64,000 nucleotides of DNA. Source: Rallus limicola (Eukaryota > Chordata > Aves > Gruiformes > Rallidae). The stretch lies in the NCBI GenBank assembly GCA_022605955.1, contig JAKCOZ010000237.1, positions 124,001 through 188,000 on the forward strand, in the 5' to 3' direction. The notes beneath the pieces are model-generated. The model was not told where the DNA came from. It ran no database searches and saw nothing but the letters and a program-made list of their open reading frames with translations. Position 1 is the stretch's first letter. Each line of letters begins with the position of its first letter. The translations under genes were made by a program, and so were the position numbers. Below, piece after piece: positions 1 through 11,916 of this stretch.

Positions 1-145
1 AATAACTCCCAAAGTAAAGAAGCTAGGCCTGAAAGGCATAGCTTGTCTGAAACCTCCTAACAGGACACACGAGCAGACCCTGTCACTTTGGCTCTCAGCC
101 TTTTCCTTTGCCTGGAAAGAGGGAACATGCCTGGAACCTCCTACG
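1..145 (+). repeat. Partial satellite monomer at left edge
   Basis: This is the 3' 145 bases (positions 54-198) of a monomer cut by the window boundary. It carries the common A130 state (CAGACCC) and the intact hairpin. The array therefore continues to the left of the window. Confidence 0.97.
22..42 (+). other. Imperfect hairpin present in every monomer (first copy shown)
   Basis: The 21 bases at monomer positions 75-95 form a dyad: GCTA (75-78) can pair with TAGC (92-95), and GCCT (80-83) with AGGC (87-90). One G-A mismatch (79/91) separates the two stems, and the loop is GAA (84-86). This gives eight pairs with one mismatch and a 3-base loop. The element recurs every 198 bp through the window. 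Pairing is read from the sequence; extrusion or any function in vivo is inference. Short dyads able to adopt non-B structure have been noted in centromeric satellites of several eukaryotes. Confidence 0.7.
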
Positions 146-343
146 GTGCTTTTCTCGGCCCTAGCAGACTGCAGTTTAAAACATGCTAAACGTCCAGCAA
201 TAACTCCCAAAGTAATGAAGCTAGGCCTGAAAGGCATAGCTTGTCTGAAACCTCCTAGCAGGACACACGAGCAGACCCTGTCACTTTGGCTCTCAGCCTT
301 TTCCTTTGCCTGGAAAGAGGGAACATGCCTGGAACCTCCTACG

Positions 344-541
344 GTGCTTTTCTCGGCCCTAGCAGACTGCAGTTCAAAACATGCTAAACGTCCAGCAATA
401 ACTCCCAAAGTAAAGAAGCTAGGCCTGAAAGGCATAGCTTGTCTGAAACCTCCTAACAGGACACACGAGCAGACCCTGTCACTTTGGCTCTCAGCCTTTT
501 CCTTTGCCTGGAAAGAGGGAACATGCCTGGAACCTCCTACG
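344..541 (+). repeat. Reference (consensus-like) 198-bp monomer
   Basis: This copy carries the majority base at the diagnostic sites and is a suitable reference unit. Landmarks by monomer position: GTG 1-3; CpG at 11-12, 46-47, 123-124 and 197-198; PstI site 25-30; imperfect hairpin 75-95 with a StuI site inside it; A130 (CAGACCC); pyrimidine-rich tract 149-165; TTTCC/GGAAA inverted repeat at 155-159 and 167-171. A 13-bp near-repeat, CTG(A/G)AACCTCCTA, occurs twice about 84 bp apart, around positions 100-112 and 184-196. Recurrent alternative states elsewhere in the window are T32, G77, A81, T89, deletion of 95, C130, CC166-167, G190 and A198. Confidence 0.93.
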
Positions 542-3011
542 GTGCTTTTCTCGGCCCTAGCAGACTGCAGTTCAAAACATGCTAAACGTCCAGCAATAAC
601 TCCCAAAGTAAAGAAGCTAGGCCTGAAAGGCATAGCTTGTCTGAAACCTCCTAACAGGACACACGAGCAGACCCTGTCACTTTGGCTCTCAGCCTTTTCC
701 TTTGCCTGGAAAGAGGGAACATGCCTGGAACCTCCTACGGTGCTTTTCTCGGCCCTAGCAGACTGCAGTTCAAAACATGCTAAACGTCCAGCAATAACTC
801 CCAAAGTAAAGAAGCTAGGCCTGAAAGTCATAGCTTGTCTGAAACCTCCTAACAGGACACACGAGCAGACCCTGTCACTTTGGCTCTCAGCCTTTTCCTT
901 TGCCCCGAAAGAGGGAACATGCCTGGAAGCTCCTACGGTGCTTTTCTTGGCTCTAGCAGACTGCAGTTCAAAACATGCTAAACGTCCAGCAATAACTCCC
1001 AAAGTAAAGAAGCTAGGCCTGAAAGGCATAGCTTGTCTGAAACCTCCTAACAGGACACACGAGCAGACCCTGTCACTTTGGCTCTCAGCCTTTTCCTTTG
1101 CCTGGAAAGAGGGAACATGCCTGGAACCTCCTACGGTGCTTTTCTCGGCCCTAGCAGACTGCAGTTCAAAACATGCTAAACGTCCAGTAATAACTCCCAA
1201 AGTAAAGAAGCTAGGCCTGAAAGGCATAGCTTGTCTGAAACCTCCTAACAGGACACACGAGCAGACCCTGTCACTTTGGCTCTCAGCCTTTTCCTTTGCC
1301 TGGAAAGAGGGAACATGCCTGGAACCTCCTACGGTGCTTTTCTCGGCCCTAGCAGACTGCAGTTCAAAACATGCTAAACGTCCAGCAATAACTCCCAAAG
1401 TAAAGAAGCTAGGCCTGAAAGGCATAGCTTGTCTGAAACCTTCTAACAGGACACACGAGCAGCCCCTGTCACTTTGGCTCTCAGCCTTTTCCTTTGCCTG
1501 GAAAGAGGGAACATGCCTGGAACCTCCTACGGTGCTTTTCTCGGCCCTAGCAGACTGCAGTTCAAAACATGCTAAACGTCCAGCAATAACTCCCAAAGTA
1601 AAGAAGCTAGGACTGAAAGGCATAGCTTGTCTGAAACCTCCTAACAGGACACACGAGCAGCCCCTGTCACTTTGGCTCTCAGCCTTTTCCTTTGCCTGGA
1701 AAGAGGGAACATGCCTGGAACCTCCTACGGTGCTTTTCTCGGCCCTAGCAGACTGCAGTTCAAAACATGCTAAACGTCCAGCAATAACTCCCAAAGTAAA
1801 GAAGCGAGGCCTGAAAGGCATAGCTTGTCTGAAACCTCCTAACAGGACACACGAGCAGACCCTGTCACTTTGGCTCTCAGCCTTTTCCTTTGCCTGGAAA
1901 GAGGGAACATGCCTGGAACCTCCTACGGTGCTTTTCTCGGCCCTAGCAGACTGCAGTTCAAAACATGCTAAACGTCCAGCAATAACTCCCAAAGTAAAGA
2001 AGCGAGGCCTGAAAGGCATAGCTTGTCTGAAACCTCCTAACAGGACACACGAGCAGCCCCTGTCACTTTGGCTCTTAGCCTTTACCTTTGCCTGGAAAGA
2101 GGGAACATGCCTGGAACCTCCTACGGTGCTTTTCTCGGCCCTAGCAGACTGCAGTTTAAAACATGCTAAACGTCCAGCAATAACTCCCAAAGTAAAGAAG
2201 CTAGGCCTGAAAGGCATAGCTTGTCTGAAACCTCCTAACAGGACACACGAGCAGACCCTGTCACTTTGGCTCTCAGCCTTTTCCTTTGCCTGGAAAGAGG
2301 GAACATGCCTGGAACCTCCTACGGTGCTTTTCTCGGCCCTAGCAGACTGCAGTTCAAAACATGCTAAACGTCCAGCAATAACTCCCAAAGTAAAGAAGCT
2401 AGGCCTGAAAGGCATAGCTTGTCTGAAACCTCCTAACAGGACACACGAGCAGACCCTGTCACTTTGGCTCTCAGCCTTTTCCTTTGCCTGGAAAGAGGGA
2501 ACATGCCTGGAACCTCCTACGGTGCTTTTCTCGGCCCTAGCAGACTGCAGTTCAAAACATGCTAAACGTCCAGCAATAACTCCCAAAGTAAAGAAGCTAG
2601 GCCTGAAAGGCATAGCTTGTCTGAAACCTCCTAACAGGACACACGAGCAGACCCTGTCACTTTGGCTCTCAGCCTTTTCCTTTGCCTGGAAAGAGGGAAC
2701 ATGCCTGGAACCTCCTACGGTGCTTTTCTCGGCCCTAGCAGACTGCAGTTCAAAACATGCTAAACGTCCAGCAATAACTCCCAAAGTAAAGAAGCTAGGA
2801 CTGAAAGGCATAGCTTGTCTGAAACCTCCTAACAGGACACACGAGCAGCCCCTGTCACTTTGGCTCTCAGCCTTTTCCTTTGCCTGGAAAGAGGGAACAT
2901 GCCTGGAACCTCCTACGGTGCTTTTCTCGGCCCTAGCAGACTGCAGTTCAAAACATGCTAAACGTCCAGCAATAACTCCCAAAGTAAAGAAGCTAGGCCT
3001 GAAAGGCATAG

Positions 3012-3801
3012 TTGTCTGAAACCTCCTAACAGGACACACGAGCAGCCCCTGTCACTTTGGCTCTCAGCCTTTTCCTTTGCCTGGAAAGAGGGAACATGCC
3101 TGGAACCTCCTACGGTGCTTTTCTCGGCCCTAGCAGACTGCAGTTCAAAACATGCTAAACGTCCAGCAATAACTCCCAAAGTAAAGAAGCTAGGACTGAA
3201 AGGCATAGCTTGTCTGAAACCTCCTAACAGGACACACGAGCAGCCCCTGTCACTTTGGCTCTCAGCCTTTTCCTTTGCCTGGAAAGAGGGAACATGCCTG
3301 GAACCTCCTACGGTGCTTTTCTCGGCCCTAGCAGACTGCAGTTCAAAACATGCTAAACGTCCAGCAATAACTCCCAAAGTAAAGAAGCTAGGCCTGAAAG
3401 GCATAGTTGTCTGAAACCTCCTAACAGGACACACGAGCAGCCCCTGTCACTTTGGCTCTCAGCCTTTTCCTTTGCCTGGAAAGAGGGAACATGCCTGGAA
3501 CCTCCTACGGTGCTTTTCTCGGCCCTAGCAGACTGCAGTTCAAAACATGCTAAACGTCCAGCAATAACTCCCAAAGTAAAGAAGCTAGGACTGAAAGGCA
3601 TAGCTTGTCTGAAACCTCCTAACAGGACACACGAGCAGCCCCTGTCACTTTGGCTCTCAGCCTTTTCCTTTGCCTGGAAAGAGGGAACATGCCTGGAACC
3701 TCCTACGGTGCTTTTCTCGGCCCTAGCAGACTGCAGTTCAAAACATGCTAAACGTCCAGCAATAACTCCCAAAGTAAAGAAGCTAGGCCTGAAAGGCATA
3801 G
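3012..3801 (+). repeat. Two perfect 395-bp dimer copies
   Basis: The stretches 3012-3406 and 3407-3801 read as identical. Each is one 198-bp monomer with A81 and one 197-bp monomer lacking C95, both with C130 (CAGCCCC). The monomer just before (2814-3011) matches the second half of the dimer, and the sequence after 3801 matches the first half until 3981, where A81 is replaced by C81. This is the smallest higher-order unit in the window and looks recent, since I see no difference between the copies. Confidence 0.9.
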
Positions 3802-6800
3802 TTGTCTGAAACCTCCTAACAGGACACACGAGCAGCCCCTGTCACTTTGGCTCTCAGCCTTTTCCTTTGCCTGGAAAGAGGGAACATGCCTGGAACCTCC
3901 TACGGTGCTTTTCTCGGCCCTAGCAGACTGCAGTTCAAAACATGCTAAACGTCCAGCAATAACTCCCAAAGTAAAGAAGCTAGGCCTGAAAGGCATAGCT
4001 TGTCTGAAACCTCCTAACAGGACACACGAGCAGACCCTGTCACTTTGGCTCTCAGCCTTTTCCTTTGCCCCGAAAGAGGGAACATGCCTGGAACCTCCTA
4101 CGGTGCTTTTCTCGGCCCTAGCAGACTGCAGTTCAAAACATGCTAAACGTCCAGCAATAACTCCCAAAGTAAAGAAGCTAGGCCTGAAAGGCATAGCTTG
4201 TCTGAAACCTCCTAACAGGACACACGAGCAGACCCTGTCACTTTGGCTCTCAGCCTTTTCCTTTGCCTGGAAAGAGGGAACATGCCTGGAACCTCCTACG
4301 GTGCTTTTCTCGGCCCTAGCAGACTGCAGTTCAAAACATGCTAAACGTCCAGCAATAACTCCCAAAGTAAAGAAGCTAGGCCTGAAAGGCATAGCTTGTC
4401 TGAAACCTCCTAACAAGACACACGAGCAGACCCTGTCACTTTGGCTCTCAGCCTTTTCCTTTGCCTGGAAAGAGGGAACATGCCTGGAACCTCCTACGGT
4501 GCTTTTCTCGGCCCTAGCAGACTGCAGTTCAAAACATGCTAAACGTCCAGCAATAACTCCCAAAGTAAAGAAGCTAGGCCTGAAAGGCATAGCTTGTCTG
4601 AAACCACCTAACAGGACACACGAGCAGACCCTGTCACTTTGGCTCTCAGCCTTTTCCTTTGCCTGGAAAGAGGGAACATGCCTGGAACCTCCTACAGTGC
4701 TTTTCTCGGCCCTAGCAGACTGCAGTTCAAAACATGCTAAACGTCCAGCAATAACTCCCAAAGTAAAGAAGCTAGGCCTGAAAGGCATAGCTTGTCTGAA
4801 ACCTCATCACAGGACACACGAGCAGACCCTGTCACTTTGGCTCTCAGCCTTTTCCTTTGCCTGGAAAGAGGGAACATGCCTGGAACCTCCTACAGTGCTT
4901 TTCTCGGCCCTAGCAGACTGCCGTTCAAAACATGCTAAACCTCCAGCAATAACTCCCAAAGTAAAGAAGCTAGGCCTGAAAGGCATAGCTTGTCTGAAAC
5001 CGCCTAACAGGACACACGAGCAGACCCTGTCACTTTGGCTCTCAGCCTTTTCCTTTGCCTGGAAAGAGGGAACATGCCTGGAACCTCCTACGGTGCTTTT
5101 CTCGGCCCTAGCAGACTGCAGTTCAAAACATGCTAAATGTCCAGCAATAACTCCCAAAGTAAAGAAGCGAGGCCTGAAAGGCATAGCTTGTCTGAAACCT
5201 CCTAACAGGACACACGAGCAGACCCTGTCACTTTGGCTCTCAGCCTTTTCCTTTGCCTGGAAAGAGGGAACATGCCTGGAACCTCCTACGGTGCTCTTCT
5301 CGGCCCTAGCAGACTGCAGTTCAAAACATGCTAAACGTCCAGCAATAACTCCCAAAGTAAAGAAGCTAGGCCTGAAAGGCATAGCTTGTCTGAAACCTCC
5401 TAACAGGACACACGAGCAGACCCTGTCACTTTGGCTCTCAGCCTTTTCCTTTGCCTGGAAAGAGGGAACATGCCTGGAACCTCCTACGGTGCTTTTCTCG
5501 GCCCTAGCAGACTTCAGTTGAAAACATGCTAAACGTCCAGCAATAACTCCCAAAGTAAAGAAGTGAGGCCTGAAAGGCATAGCTTGTCTGAAACCTCCTA
5601 ACAGGACACACGAGCAGACCCTGTCACTTTGGCTCTCAGCCTTTTCCTTTGCCTGGAAAGAGGGAACATGCCTGGAACCTCCTACGGTTCTTTTCTCGGC
5701 CCTAGCAGACTGCAGTTCAAAACATGCTAAACGTCCAGCAATAACTCCCAAAGTAAAGAAGCTAGGCCTGAAAGGCATAGCTTGTCTGAAACCTCCTAAC
5801 AGGACACATGAGCAGACCCTGTCACTTTGGCTCTCAGCCTTTTCCTTTGCCTGGAAAGAGGGAACATGCCTGGAACCTCCTACGGTGCTTTTCTCGGCCC
5901 TAGCAGACTGCAGTTCAAAACATGCTAAACGTCCAGCAATAACTCCCAAAGTAAAGAAGCGAGGCCTGAAAGGCATAGCTTGTCTGAAACCTCCTAACAG
6001 GACACATGAGCAAACCCTGTCACTTTGGCTCTCAGCCTTTTCCTTTGCCTGGAAAGAGGGAACATGCCTGGAACCTCCTACGGTGCTTTTCTCGGCCCTA
6101 GCAGACTGCAGTTCAAAACATGCTAAACGTCCAGCAATAACTCCCAAAGTAAAGAAGCTAGGCCTGAAAGGCATAGCTTGTCTGAAACCTCCTAACAGGA
6201 CACACGAGCAGACCCTGTCACTTTGGCTCTCAGCCTTTTCCTTTGCCCCGAAAGAGGGAACATGCCTGGAACCTCCTACGGTGCTTTTCTCGGCCCTAGC
6301 AGACTGCAGTTCAAAACATGCTAAACGTCCAGCAATAACTCCCAAAGTAAAGAAGCTAGGCCTGAAAGGCATAGCTTGTCTGAAACCTCCTAACAGGACA
6401 CACGAGCAGACCCTGTCACTTTGGCTCTCAGCCTTTTCCTTTGCCTGGAAAGAGGGAACATGCCTGGAACCTCCTACGGTGCTTTTCTCGGCCCTAGCAG
6501 ACTGCAGTTCAAAACATGCTAAACGTCCAGCAATAACTCCCAAAGTAAAGAAGCTAGGCCTGAAAGGCATAGCTTGTCTGAAACCTCCTAACAGGACACA
6601 CGAGCAGACCCTGTCACTTTGGCTCTCAGCCTTTTCCTTTGCCTGGAAAGAGGGAACATGCCTGGAACCTCCTACGGTGCTTTTCTCGGCCCTAGCAGAC
6701 TGCAGTTCAAAACATGCTAAACGTCCAGCAATAACTCCCAAAGTAAAGAAGCTAGGCCTGAAAGGCATAGCTTGTCTGAAACCTCCTAACAGGACACACG

Positions 6801-6968
6801 AGCAGCCCCTGTCACTTTGGCTCTCAGCCTTTTCCTTTGCCTGGAAAGAGGGAACATGCCTGGAACCTCCTACGGTGCTTTTCTCGGCCCTAGCAGACTG
6901 CAGTTCAAAACATGCTAAACGTCCAGCAATAACTCCCAAAGTAAAGAAGCTAGGCCTGAAAGGCATAG
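3802..6968 (+). repeat. Array block: 16-mer
   Basis: Ordered landmarks are C130; CC166-167 near 4069; A116 (AACAAGAC) near 4413; CCACCT near 4604 with A198 near 4694; the double change A110/C112 (CCTCATCAC) near 4803; C28 plus C47 near 4922-4942; CCGCCT near 5001; T46 (AAATGTCC) with G77 near 5137-5168; C6 near 5295; T26 near 5513 with T76/G77 (AAGTGAGG) at 5561; T3 (GGTTCTT) near 5697; T123 (ACATGAG) near 5808 and 6006; CC166-167 near 6247; and a terminal C130 unit before the deletion. From the A110/C112 unit onward the same order recurs 4948 bp downstream. Confidence 0.88.
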
Positions 6969-9145
6969 TTGTCTGAAACCTCCTAACAGGACACACGAGC
7001 AGCCCCTGTCACTTTGGCTCTCAGCCTTTTCCTTTGCCTGGAAAGAGGGAACATGCCTGGAACCTCCTACGGTGCTTTTCTCGGCCCTAGCAGACTGCAG
7101 TTCAAAACATGCTAAACGTCCAGCAATAACTCCCAAAGTAAAGAAGCTAGGCCTGAAAGGCATAGCTTGTCTGAAACCTCCTAACAGGACACACGAGCAG
7201 ACCCTGTCACTTTGGCTCTCAGCCTTTTCCTTTGCCTGGAAAGAGGGAACATGCCTGGAACCTCCTACGGTGCTCTTCTCGGCCCTAGCAGACTGCAGTT
7301 CAAAACATGCTAAACGTCCAGCAATAACTCCCAAAGTAAAGAAGCTAGGCCTGAAAGGCATAGCTTGTCTGAAACCTCCTAACAGGACACACGAGCAGCC
7401 CCTGTCACTTTGGCTCTCAGCCTTTTCCTTTGCCTGGAAAGAGGGAACATGCCTGGAACCTCCTACGGTGCTTTTCTCGGCCCTAGCAGACTGCAGTTCA
7501 AAACATGCTAAACGTCCAGCAATAACTCCCAAAGTAAAGAAGCTAGGCCTGAAAGGCATAGCTTGTCTGAAACCTCATCACAGGACACACGAGCAGACCC
7601 TGTCACTTTGGCTCTCAGCCTTTTCCTTTGCCTGGAAAGAGGGAACATGCCTGGAACCTCCTACGGTGCTTTTCTCGGCCCTAGCAGACTGCCGTTCAAA
7701 ACATGCTAAACCTCCAGCAATAACTCCCAAAGTAAAGAAGCTAGGCCTGAAAGGCATAGCTTGTCTGAAACCGCCTAACAGGACACACGAGCAGACCCTG
7801 TCACTTTGGCTCTCAGCCTTTTCCTTTGCCTGGAAAGAGGGAACATGCCTGGAACCTCCTACGGTGCTTTTCTCGGCCCTAGCAGACTGCAGTTCAAAAC
7901 ATGCTAAACGTCCAGCAATAACTCCCAAAGTAAAGAAGCTAGGCCTGAAAGGCATAGCTTGTCTGAAACCTCCTAACAGGACACATGAGCAGACCCTGTC
8001 ACTTTGGCTCTCAGCCTTTTCCTTTGCCTGGAAAGAGGGAACATGCCTGGAACCTCCTACGGTGCTTTTCTCGGCCCTAGCAGACTGCAGTTCAAAACAT
8101 GCTAAACGTCCAGCAATAACTCCCAAAGTAAAGAAGCGAGGCCTGAAAGGCATAGCTTGTCTGAAACCTCCTAACAGGACACATGAGCAGACCCTGTCAC
8201 TTTGGCTCTCAGCCTTTTCCTTTGCCTGGAAAGAGGGAACATGCCTGGAACCTCCTACGGTGCTTTTCTCGGCCCTAGCAGACTGCAGTTCAAAACATGC
8301 TAAACGTCCAGCAATAACTCCCAAAGTAAAGAAGCTAGGCCTGAAAGGCATAGCTTGTCTGAAACCTCCTAACAGGACACACGAGCAGACCCTGTCACTT
8401 TGGCTCTCAGCCTTTTCCTTTGCCCCGAAAGAGGGAACATGCCTGGAACCTCCTACGGTGCTTTTCTCGGCCCTAGCAGACTGCAGTTCAAAACATGCTA
8501 AACGTCCAGCAATAACTCCCAAAGTAAAGAAGCTAGGCCTGAAAGGCATAGCTTGTCTGAAACCTCCTAACAGGACACACGAGCAGACCCTGTCACTTTG
8601 GCTCTCAGCCTTTTCCTTTGCCTGGAAAGAGGGAACATGCCTGGAACCTCCTACGGTGCTTTTCTCGGCCCTAGCAGACTGCAGTTCAAAACATGCTAAA
8701 CGTCCAGCAATAACTCCCAAAGTAAAGAAGCTAGGCCTGAAAGGCATAGCTTGTCTGAAACCTCCTAACAGGACACACGAGCAGACCCTGTCACTTTGGC
8801 TCTCAGCCTTTTCCTTTGCCTGGAAAGAGGGAACATGCCTGGAACCTCCTACGGTGCTTTTCTCGGCCCTAGCAGACTGCAGTTCAAAACATGCTAAACG
8901 TCCAGCAATAACTCCCAAAGTAAAGAAGCTAGGCCTGAAAGGCATAGCTTGTCTGAAACCTCCTAACAGGACACACGAGCAGCCCCTGTCACTTTGGCTC
9001 TCAGCCTTTTCCTTTGCCTGGAAAGAGGGAACATGCCTGGAACCTCCTACGGTGCTTTTCTCGGCCCTAGCAGACTGCAGTTCAAAACATGCTAAACGTC
9101 CAGCAATAACTCCCAAAGTAAAGAAGCTAGGCCTGAAAGGCATAG
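6969..9145 (+). repeat. Array block: 11-mer, shortened relative of the 14-mer
   Basis: Landmarks are C6 near 7275; C130 near 7399; A110/C112 near 7575; C28/C47 near 7692-7712; CCGCCT near 7771; T123 near 7986; G77 near 8137; T123 near 8183; CC166-167 near 8424; and a final C130 unit with the C95 deletion. Compared with the next block, the distance from CCGCCT to the first T123 is one monomer instead of four. Exactly three monomers (those with T46, the second C6, T26/T76 and T3) are absent, which is the signature of an unequal crossover in register. Confidence 0.88.
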
Positions 9146-11916
9146 TTGTCTGAAACCTCCTAACAGGACACACGAGCAGCCCCTGTCACTTTGGCTCTCA
9201 GCCTTTTCCTTTGCCTGGAAAGAGGGAACATGCCTGGAACCTCCTACGGTGCTTTTCTCGGCCCTAGCAGACTGCAGTTCAAAACATGCTAAACGTCCAG
9301 CAATAACTCCCAAAGTAAAGAAGCTAGGCCTGAAAGGCATAGCTTGTCTGAAACCTCCTAACAGGACACACGAGCAGACCCTGTCACTTTGGCTCTCAGC
9401 CTTTTCCTTTGCCTGGAAAGAGGGAACATGCCTGGAACCTCCTACGGTGCTCTTCTCGGCCCTAGCAGACTGCAGTTCAAAACATGCTAAACGTCCAGCA
9501 ATAACTCCCAAAGTAAAGAAGCTAGGCCTGAAAGGCATAGCTTGTCTGAAACCTCCTAACAGGACACACGAGCAGCCCCTGTCACTTTGGCTCTCAGCCT
9601 TTTCCTTTGCCTGGAAAGAGGGAACATGCCTGGAACCTCCTACGGTGCTTTTCTCGGCCCTAGCAGACTGCAGTTCAAAACATGCTAAACGTCCAGCAAT
9701 AACTCCCAAAGTAAAGAAGCTAGGCCTGAAAGGCATAGCTTGTCTGAAACCTCATCACAGGACACACGAGCAGACCCTGTCACTTTGGCTCTCAGCCTTT
9801 TCCTTTGCCTGGAAAGAGGGAACATGCCTGGAACCTCCTACGGTGCTTTTCTCGGCCCTAGCAGACTGCCGTTCAAAACATGCTAAACCTCCAGCAATAA
9901 CTCCCAAAGTAAAGAAGCTAGGCCTGAAAGGCATAGCTTGTCTGAAACCGCCTAACAGGACACACGAGCAGACCCTGTCACTTTGGCTCTCAGCCTTTTC
10001 CTTTGCCTGGAAAGAGGGAACATGCCTGGAACCTCCTACGGTGCTTTTCTCGGCCCTAGCAGACTGCAGTTCAAAACATGCTAAATGTCCAGCAATAACT
10101 CCCAAAGTAAAGAAGCGAGGCCTGAAAGGCATAGCTTGTCTGAAACCTCCTAACAGGACACACGAGCAGACCCTGTCACTTTGGCTCTCAGCCTTTTCCT
10201 TTGCCTGGAAAGAGGGAACATGCCTGGAACCTCCTACGGTGCTCTTCTCGGCCCTAGCAGACTGCAGTTCAAAACATGCTAAACGTCCAGCAATAACTCC
10301 CAAAGTAAAGAAGCTAGGCCTGAAAGGCATAGCTTGTCTGAAACCTCCTAACAGGACACACGAGCAGACCCTGTCACTTTGGCTCTCAGCCTTTTCCTTT
10401 GCCTGGAAAGAGGGAACATGCCTGGAACCTCCTACGGTGCTTTTCTCGGCCCTAGCAGACTTCAGTTCAAAACATGCTAAACGTCCAGCAATAACTCCCA
10501 AAGTAAAGAAGTGAGGCCTGAAAGGCATAGCTTGTCTGAAACCTCCTAACAGGACACACGAGCAGACCCTGTCACTTTGGCTCTCAGCCTTTTCCTTTGC
10601 CTGGAAAGAGGGAACATGCCTGGAACCTCCTACGGTTCTTTTCTCGGCCCTAGCAGACTGCAGTTCAAAACATGCTAAACGTCCAGCAATAACTCCCAAA
10701 GTAAAGAAGCTAGGCCTGAAAGGCATAGCTTGTCTGAAACCTCCTAACAGGACACATGAGCAGACCCTGTCACTTTGGCTCTCAGCCTTTTCCTTTGCCT
10801 GGAAAGAGGGAACATGCCTGGAACCTCCTACGGTGCTTTTCTCGGCCCTAGCAGACTGCAGTTCAAAACATGCTAAACGTCCAGCAATAACTCCCAAAGT
10901 AAAGAAGCGAGGCCTGAAAGGCATAGCTTGTCTGAAACCTCCTAACAGGACACATGAGCAGACCCTGTCACTTTGGCTCTCAGCCTTTTCCTTTGCCTGG
11001 AAAGAGGGAACATGCCTGGAACCTCCTACGGTGCTTTTCTCGGCCCTAGCAGACTGCAGTTCAAAACATGCTAAACGTCCAGCAATAACTCCCAAAGTAA
11101 AGAAGCTAGGCCTGAAAGGCATAGCTTGTCTGAAACCTCCTAACAGGACACACGAGCAGACCCTGTCACTTTGGCTCTCAGCCTTTTCCTTTGCCCCGAA
11201 AGAGGGAACATGCCTGGAACCTCCTACGGTGCTTTTCTCGGCCCTAGCAGACTGCAGTTCAAAACATGCTAAACGTCCAGCAATAACTCCCAAAGTAAAG
11301 AAGCTAGGCCTGAAAGGCATAGCTTGTCTGAAACCTCCTAACAGGACACACGAGCAGACCCTGTCACTTTGGCTCTCAGCCTTTTCCTTTGCCTGGAAAG
11401 AGGGAACATGCCTGGAACCTCCTACGGTGCTTTTCTCGGCCCTAGCAGACTGCAGTTCAAAACATGCTAAACGTCCAGCAATAACTCCCAAAGTAAAGAA
11501 GCTAGGCCTGAAAGGCATAGCTTGTCTGAAACCTCCTAACAGGACACACGAGCAGACCCTGTCACTTTGGCTCTCAGCCTTTTCCTTTGCCTGGAAAGAG
11601 GGAACATGCCTGGAACCTCCTACGGTGCTTTTCTCGGCCCTAGCAGACTGCAGTTCAAAACATGCTAAACGTCCAGCAATAACTCCCAAAGTAAAGAAGC
11701 TAGGCCTGAAAGGCATAGCTTGTCTGAAACCTCCTAACAGGACACACGAGCAGCCCCTGTCACTTTGGCTCTCAGCCTTTTCCTTTGCCTGGAAAGAGGG
11801 AACATGCCTGGAACCTCCTACGGTGCTTTTCTCGGCCCTAGCAGACTGCAGTTCAAAACATGCTAAACGTCCAGCAATAACTCCCAAAGTAAAGAAGCTA
11901 GGCCTGAAAGGCATAG
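9146..11916 (+). repeat. Array block: 14-mer
   Basis: The block starts like the preceding 11-mer (C6 near 9452, C130, A110/C112 near 9752, C28/C47, CCGCCT near 9948). It then carries T46 with G77 near 10085, C6 near 10243, T26 near 10462, T76/G77 near 10511, T3 near 10637, two T123 units, CC166-167 near 11194 and a terminal C130 unit lacking C95. Its right part matches 4803-6968 with an offset of 4948 bp (25 monomers minus two deletions), apart from a few private changes such as CAAACC near 6011. Confidence 0.88.

Larger units (their letters stand above)
1..3011 (+). repeat. Array block 1: left-edge block, about 15.2 monomers
   Basis: This block runs to the first C95 deletion at 3011/3012. 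Landmarks are T32 (AGTTTAAA) near 174 followed by AATGAAG near 212; a T89 / CC166-167 / G190 chain at 828-930; T109 plus C130 near 1440-1460; A81 near 1612 and 2799; G77 near 1804 and 2002; and a second T32 near 2155. An extra local variant (CTCTTAGCC, TTTACC) lies at 2072-2086. The mix of G77, C130 and A81 units resembles 17485-23396 and 33519-40024 more than the block that follows. Confidence 0.9.

Noticed and set aside
168..184. Pol III B box and tRNA-derived origin
   Set aside because: GTTCAAAAC in each monomer fits the loose pattern GWTCRANNC, but no A box lies at a suitable distance upstream. A 9-base degenerate match is expected by chance in roughly one of ten sequences this long.
282..326. 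CENP-B box
   Set aside because: TTTGCCTGGAAAGAGGGA looks loosely similar to the box but has the wrong spacing and lacks the required TTCG and CGGG cores. No monomer variant in the window restores them.
5561..5570. Stop-creating changes (5563, 10511, 17041, 42044, 49368, 49799, 58817, 63033) as signs of pseudogenes
   Set aside because: These are ordinary substitutions in non-coding repeats. They interrupt a frame that has no evidence of being used.
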